Positions 61,896 through 64,000 of a stretch of 64,000 bases of DNA are shown here, in pieces (within the stretch, counting starts at the first letter, position 1; each line of letters starts with the position of its first letter). The notes beneath the pieces were generated by a model. That model was given only the letters and a program-made list of their open reading frames with translations. It was not told where the DNA came from and made no database searches. Location: the NCBI GenBank assembly GCA_017795005.1, contig CP051242.1, positions 3,278,119 to 3,342,118 on the forward strand. Direction: 5' to 3'. Source of the stretch: Balneolaceae bacterium. GTDB lineage: Bacteria; Bacteroidota; Rhodothermia; Balneolales; Balneolaceae. Both the position numbers and the translations under genes were made by a program.

Positions 61896-63395
61896 ATGAG
61901 AAGGCTATTTCTATTATTCATTTTACTGCTTTTTTCCGGAATGCTGATCTCTGAGTCGGTCATGGCTCAGAGTGCTTTTCCGAATGCCAGAGATGACAGT
62001 TACCCTTTGCTTGGTCTTAAACGTGCTAAAAGTTCCTATGAACGTGCACAAAACGAGCTTAATCGTAAAGCTGAGCTGTACAAAAAGAAGCTCATCTCTC
62101 CTGAGGAGTATGAATCTGCAGTTAACTCTTATGAGGATGCAGAAGTAAACTACCAGCAATCATTACTTGTACTTTTGTTTGAACAGCAATTCGTGAGTAT
62201 TAAAAGAGCTGTTAAATCGCAGGATGATGATTCTAAAAAAAGAGTCCGTGTTACATTAGAGAATACTTCCGGAGCAACAGCTGAGTTTGCACAGATAGTA
62301 AATATGGAAGATGAGCTATTCAGATCTCTTCAACCAGATATCATCAATAATATTTATGTCTCTCTTAGTAATGATGACGGAGCAATCATAAGTTCTCCCT
62401 ATGAGATCAAGCTCAATGAATTACGAAGCGGCAGCCCAGAAACAGTTGAGTTTGAGTTACTCCAGGACATAGATGAAGTAACAGTAAATATTATTTACGG
62501 AAACGGTGCATCCAGAAGTCCGAAAGTATTCCTGGAAAAAGACGCTTCTGCTAACCGGGTACTCATTCAGTCTGAGCGCTTTTCCCAGGAAGTTGAACTG
62601 GGTAATAATGCTACATATGGACTTGGTCTAGAGCTTTTTAGTGGATTAAATGACACTTATAAACTGGAAGTTCTCAATCTTCCATCGTCAGTAACCCGCT
62701 ATTTCTCTGAACAGGGAGCATCGGGTCGTATTAGTCAGATTAAGTTCACTGAGAGTAAAAATAACATTTCGGCAAACTTGGATATCTCTCTGCCCGATCG
62801 TCCGACAAATGATGTACCGATGGATGAGCCTATTAGTTTTTATGTAGTCGCACTTCCTATTAATCAGTTGGATGAAGTAAATCCACGATTAAATGAAAAA
62901 TGGACAGAAGCTGAAATAGAAGCTCTAAATGCCGGTTTTGTTCGACTTGAAATGATCCCTAAAGGAATTGGGCAACTGGTGATCAAAGCGCCACAACTTT
63001 ATAACGAAAGTGTGGGTGAAGGTCCTGTAGAATTTACTTTCCGTGTTGTAAATGAAGGTTCGAGAAGACTCGATAATATCGAATTTGAACTGGACGCTCC
63101 GTTCGAATGGGAGAAACGGATTGAGCCTGCCATCATTCCGGAATTGGATATCAGAGAAGAGCAAACCGTTAAGTTATATCTCACTCCTCCTTCCGACATT
63201 AGTGTAGGCAGATATGAAACAAGAATGCGGTCTACTTCTTTGTCTGATAGTCAACCTGTTAACGCCGAAGACAAAACTTTCACCGTCCAGGTTGCTGCAC
63301 AGGCAAGTGTACTTGGCACTACATTGATTTTATTCTTGATAATCGGTCTGGTTGGCGGATTGGTGTTCTTCGGTATCAAACTTTCGAGGAAGTAA
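61896..63395 (+). CDS. Membrane-anchored NEW3-like protein
   Basis: The 499-residue product has a signal peptide (to about residue 25), a helical coiled-coil-like segment (about 45-90, YERAQNELNRKAELYKKKL), several Ig-like modules, and a C-terminal TM helix (TLILFLIIGLVGGLVFFGI) with a basic tail SRK. The domain at about 360-465 resembles NPCBM-associated/NEW3 modules. It is probably held in the inner membrane facing the periplasm. The ABC ATPase gene follows by 138 bases that hold a long hairpin. Confidence 0.75.
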   Translation: MRRLFLLFILLLFSGMLISESVMAQSAFPNARDDSYPLLGLKRAKSSYERAQNELNRKAELYKKKLISPEEYESAVNSYEDAEVNYQQSLLVLLFEQQFVSIKRAVKSQDDDSKKRVRVTLENTSGATAEFAQIVNMEDELFRSLQPDIINNIYVSLSNDDGAIISSPYEIKLNELRSGSPETVEFELLQDIDEVTVNIIYGNGASRSPKVFLEKDASANRVLIQSERFSQEVELGNNATYGLGLELFSGLNDTYKLEVLNLPSSVTRYFSEQGASGRISQIKFTESKNNISANLDISLPDRPTNDVPMDEPISFYVVALPINQLDEVNPRLNEKWTEAEIEALNAGFVRLEMIPKGIGQLVIKAPQLYNESVGEGPVEFTFRVVNEGSRRLDNIEFELDAPFEWEKRIEPAIIPELDIREEQTVKLYLTPPSDISVGRYETRMRSTSLSDSQPVNAEDKTFTVQVAAQASVLGTTLILFLIIGLVGGLVFFGIKLSRK

Positions 63396-63465
63396 AGCAA
63401 TGGAAATCAATAGTCTATTTATCAAACCTTGCAAACTTACTGCTAAAAATAATCTTCAATTATGG

Positions 63466-63510
63466 ATTATGAATTTTGAATTCCCTTCAACTCAATTCAA
63501 AATTCATAAT
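63466..63510. repeat. 17-bp inverted repeat before the ABC gene
   Basis: Perfect arms of 17 bases (63466-63482 and 63494-63510, ATTATGAATTTTGAATT and its complement) flank an 11-base loop. A/T-rich palindromes of this style are frequent in related genomes. It might tune read-through between the NEW3-like gene and the ABC gene. Confidence 0.8.
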
Positions 63511-63533
63511 TCAGCATTTAAAATTTCATAATC

Positions 63534-64000
63534 ATGCAAAACGAAACGATCAAACAAGCCCCATTACTGGAAGCACGAAACCTGACTAAAGTGTATGAAG
63601 ACGGTGTAAAAGCACTGGATAACCTTCAACTTACCGTTCACCCCGGTGAAATCTTCGCCATGCTGGGTGGTAACGGTGCCGGAAAAACGACCACCATCAA
63701 TATCTTTTTGGATTTCATTCAACCCACTAGTGGAAATGCTTTTATAAATGGTATTGATGCAAATTCCGACCCGTTAGAAGCCAAAAAGAATGTCGCGTTT
63801 GTATCTGAAAATGTTCAATTGTATCCCAACTTCACGGCTATGCAGAATGTCGATTTTTTTGTTCGATTGGGAGGCAAAAGTCAATATAAAAGGAGTGATT
63901 ATGAGGATGCCCTTGTACGGGTTGGACTTCAGAGAGAGGCTTTTGATAAAAAACTCAAAGATTTCTCAAAAGGAATGCGTCAGAAATGTGGGATCGCTAT
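63534..64000 (+). CDS. ABC transporter ATP-binding protein, partial
   Basis: The frame is open from ATG 63534 to the window edge (155 codons seen). It has the Walker A motif GGNGAGKT (residues 45-52), a Q-loop region SENVQLYPNF, and a signature FSKGMRQK in place of LSGGQ, as in ABC-2 type exporters. The Walker B motif lies beyond the window. The PDZ and NEW3-like proteins upstream suggest an envelope export system. Confidence 0.92.
   Translation, partial: MQNETIKQAPLLEARNLTKVYEDGVKALDNLQLTVHPGEIFAMLGGNGAGKTTTINIFLDFIQPTSGNAFINGIDANSDPLEAKKNVAFVSENVQLYPNFTAMQNVDFFVRLGGKSQYKRSDYEDALVRVGLQREAFDKKLKDFSKGMRQKCGIA

Overview
The window is a 64 kb chromosomal stretch from a Gram-negative bacterium that looks like a member of the Balneolota/Rhodothermota-Bacteroidota side of the tree (Balneola- or Gracilimonas-like). 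This is inferred from moderate-to-low GC, many lipobox lipoproteins, a long DNA polymerase III alpha with a fused N-terminal exonuclease, one visible Bacteroidota-type TAnnTTTG promoter element, and short palindromic intergenic repeats. The assignment is by feel, not by database search. No rRNA, tRNA, CRISPR array, prophage or intact insertion sequence was seen.

Layout. 0-9 kb: DsrE-like secreted protein, HNH nuclease, PiT-like permease, a secreted unknown, an RsbW-like kinase, thioredoxin and the exonuclease-DnaE fusion. 9-11.5 kb: an SOS-type umuD/umuC locus in which UmuD has lost both catalytic residues and a four-helix-bundle gene with repeat flanks sits between umuD and umuC. 11.5-19.5 kb: a GhrA-like dehydrogenase whose 3-prime end recurs as a relic 1.2 kb downstream, lipoproteins, fluoride channel crcB, ilvE and ppc. 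19.5-22.4 kb: tag with a coupled AT-rich membrane gene, a ParE-type toxin-antitoxin pair and a GNAT acetyltransferase.

22.4-29.2 kb is a sulfur island: two copies of a split YeeE/YedE (TsuA-like) thiosulfate transporter, a CstB-like persulfide dioxygenase-rhodanese overlapping a TauE/SafE exporter, an amino-acid permease and a divergent GntR/UTRA regulator with a palindromic candidate operator. It resembles the staphylococcal cst sulfide-detoxification operon but with a different regulator type. 29-33.8 kb: DinB-like protein, a propeller lipoprotein behind a perfect hairpin, a glycosyltransferase/LpxH-like phosphoesterase pair, OsmC. 33.8-38 kb: a tight cassette of glutamine-synthetase-like ligase, APH-fold kinase, HAD-IIA phosphatase and lipoprotein, which may be an undescribed small-molecule pathway.

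38-50.7 kb: a large acidic lipoprotein, an M20 peptidase coupled to gcvP, then a metal-flavoured region: an LVIVD protein, a propeller protein with a period-5 Met-x-His loop, a ZIP transporter behind a DtxR-like palindrome, and an ars cluster (arsC, DUF6428-like, arsR, arsN2) with two matching ArsR operator candidates but no arsenite pump in the window. 50.7-54.3 kb: a PH-domain protein pair and a UMF1-type MFS transporter. 54.6-58.4 kb: a PAS/HisKA_2 sensor kinase, a small outer-membrane-barrel-like protein and a CotH-family lipoprotein kinase. 58.4-64 kb: an OmpR/HisKA two-component system diverging from PDZ protein, NEW3-type membrane-anchored protein and an ABC transporter ATPase cut by the window edge.
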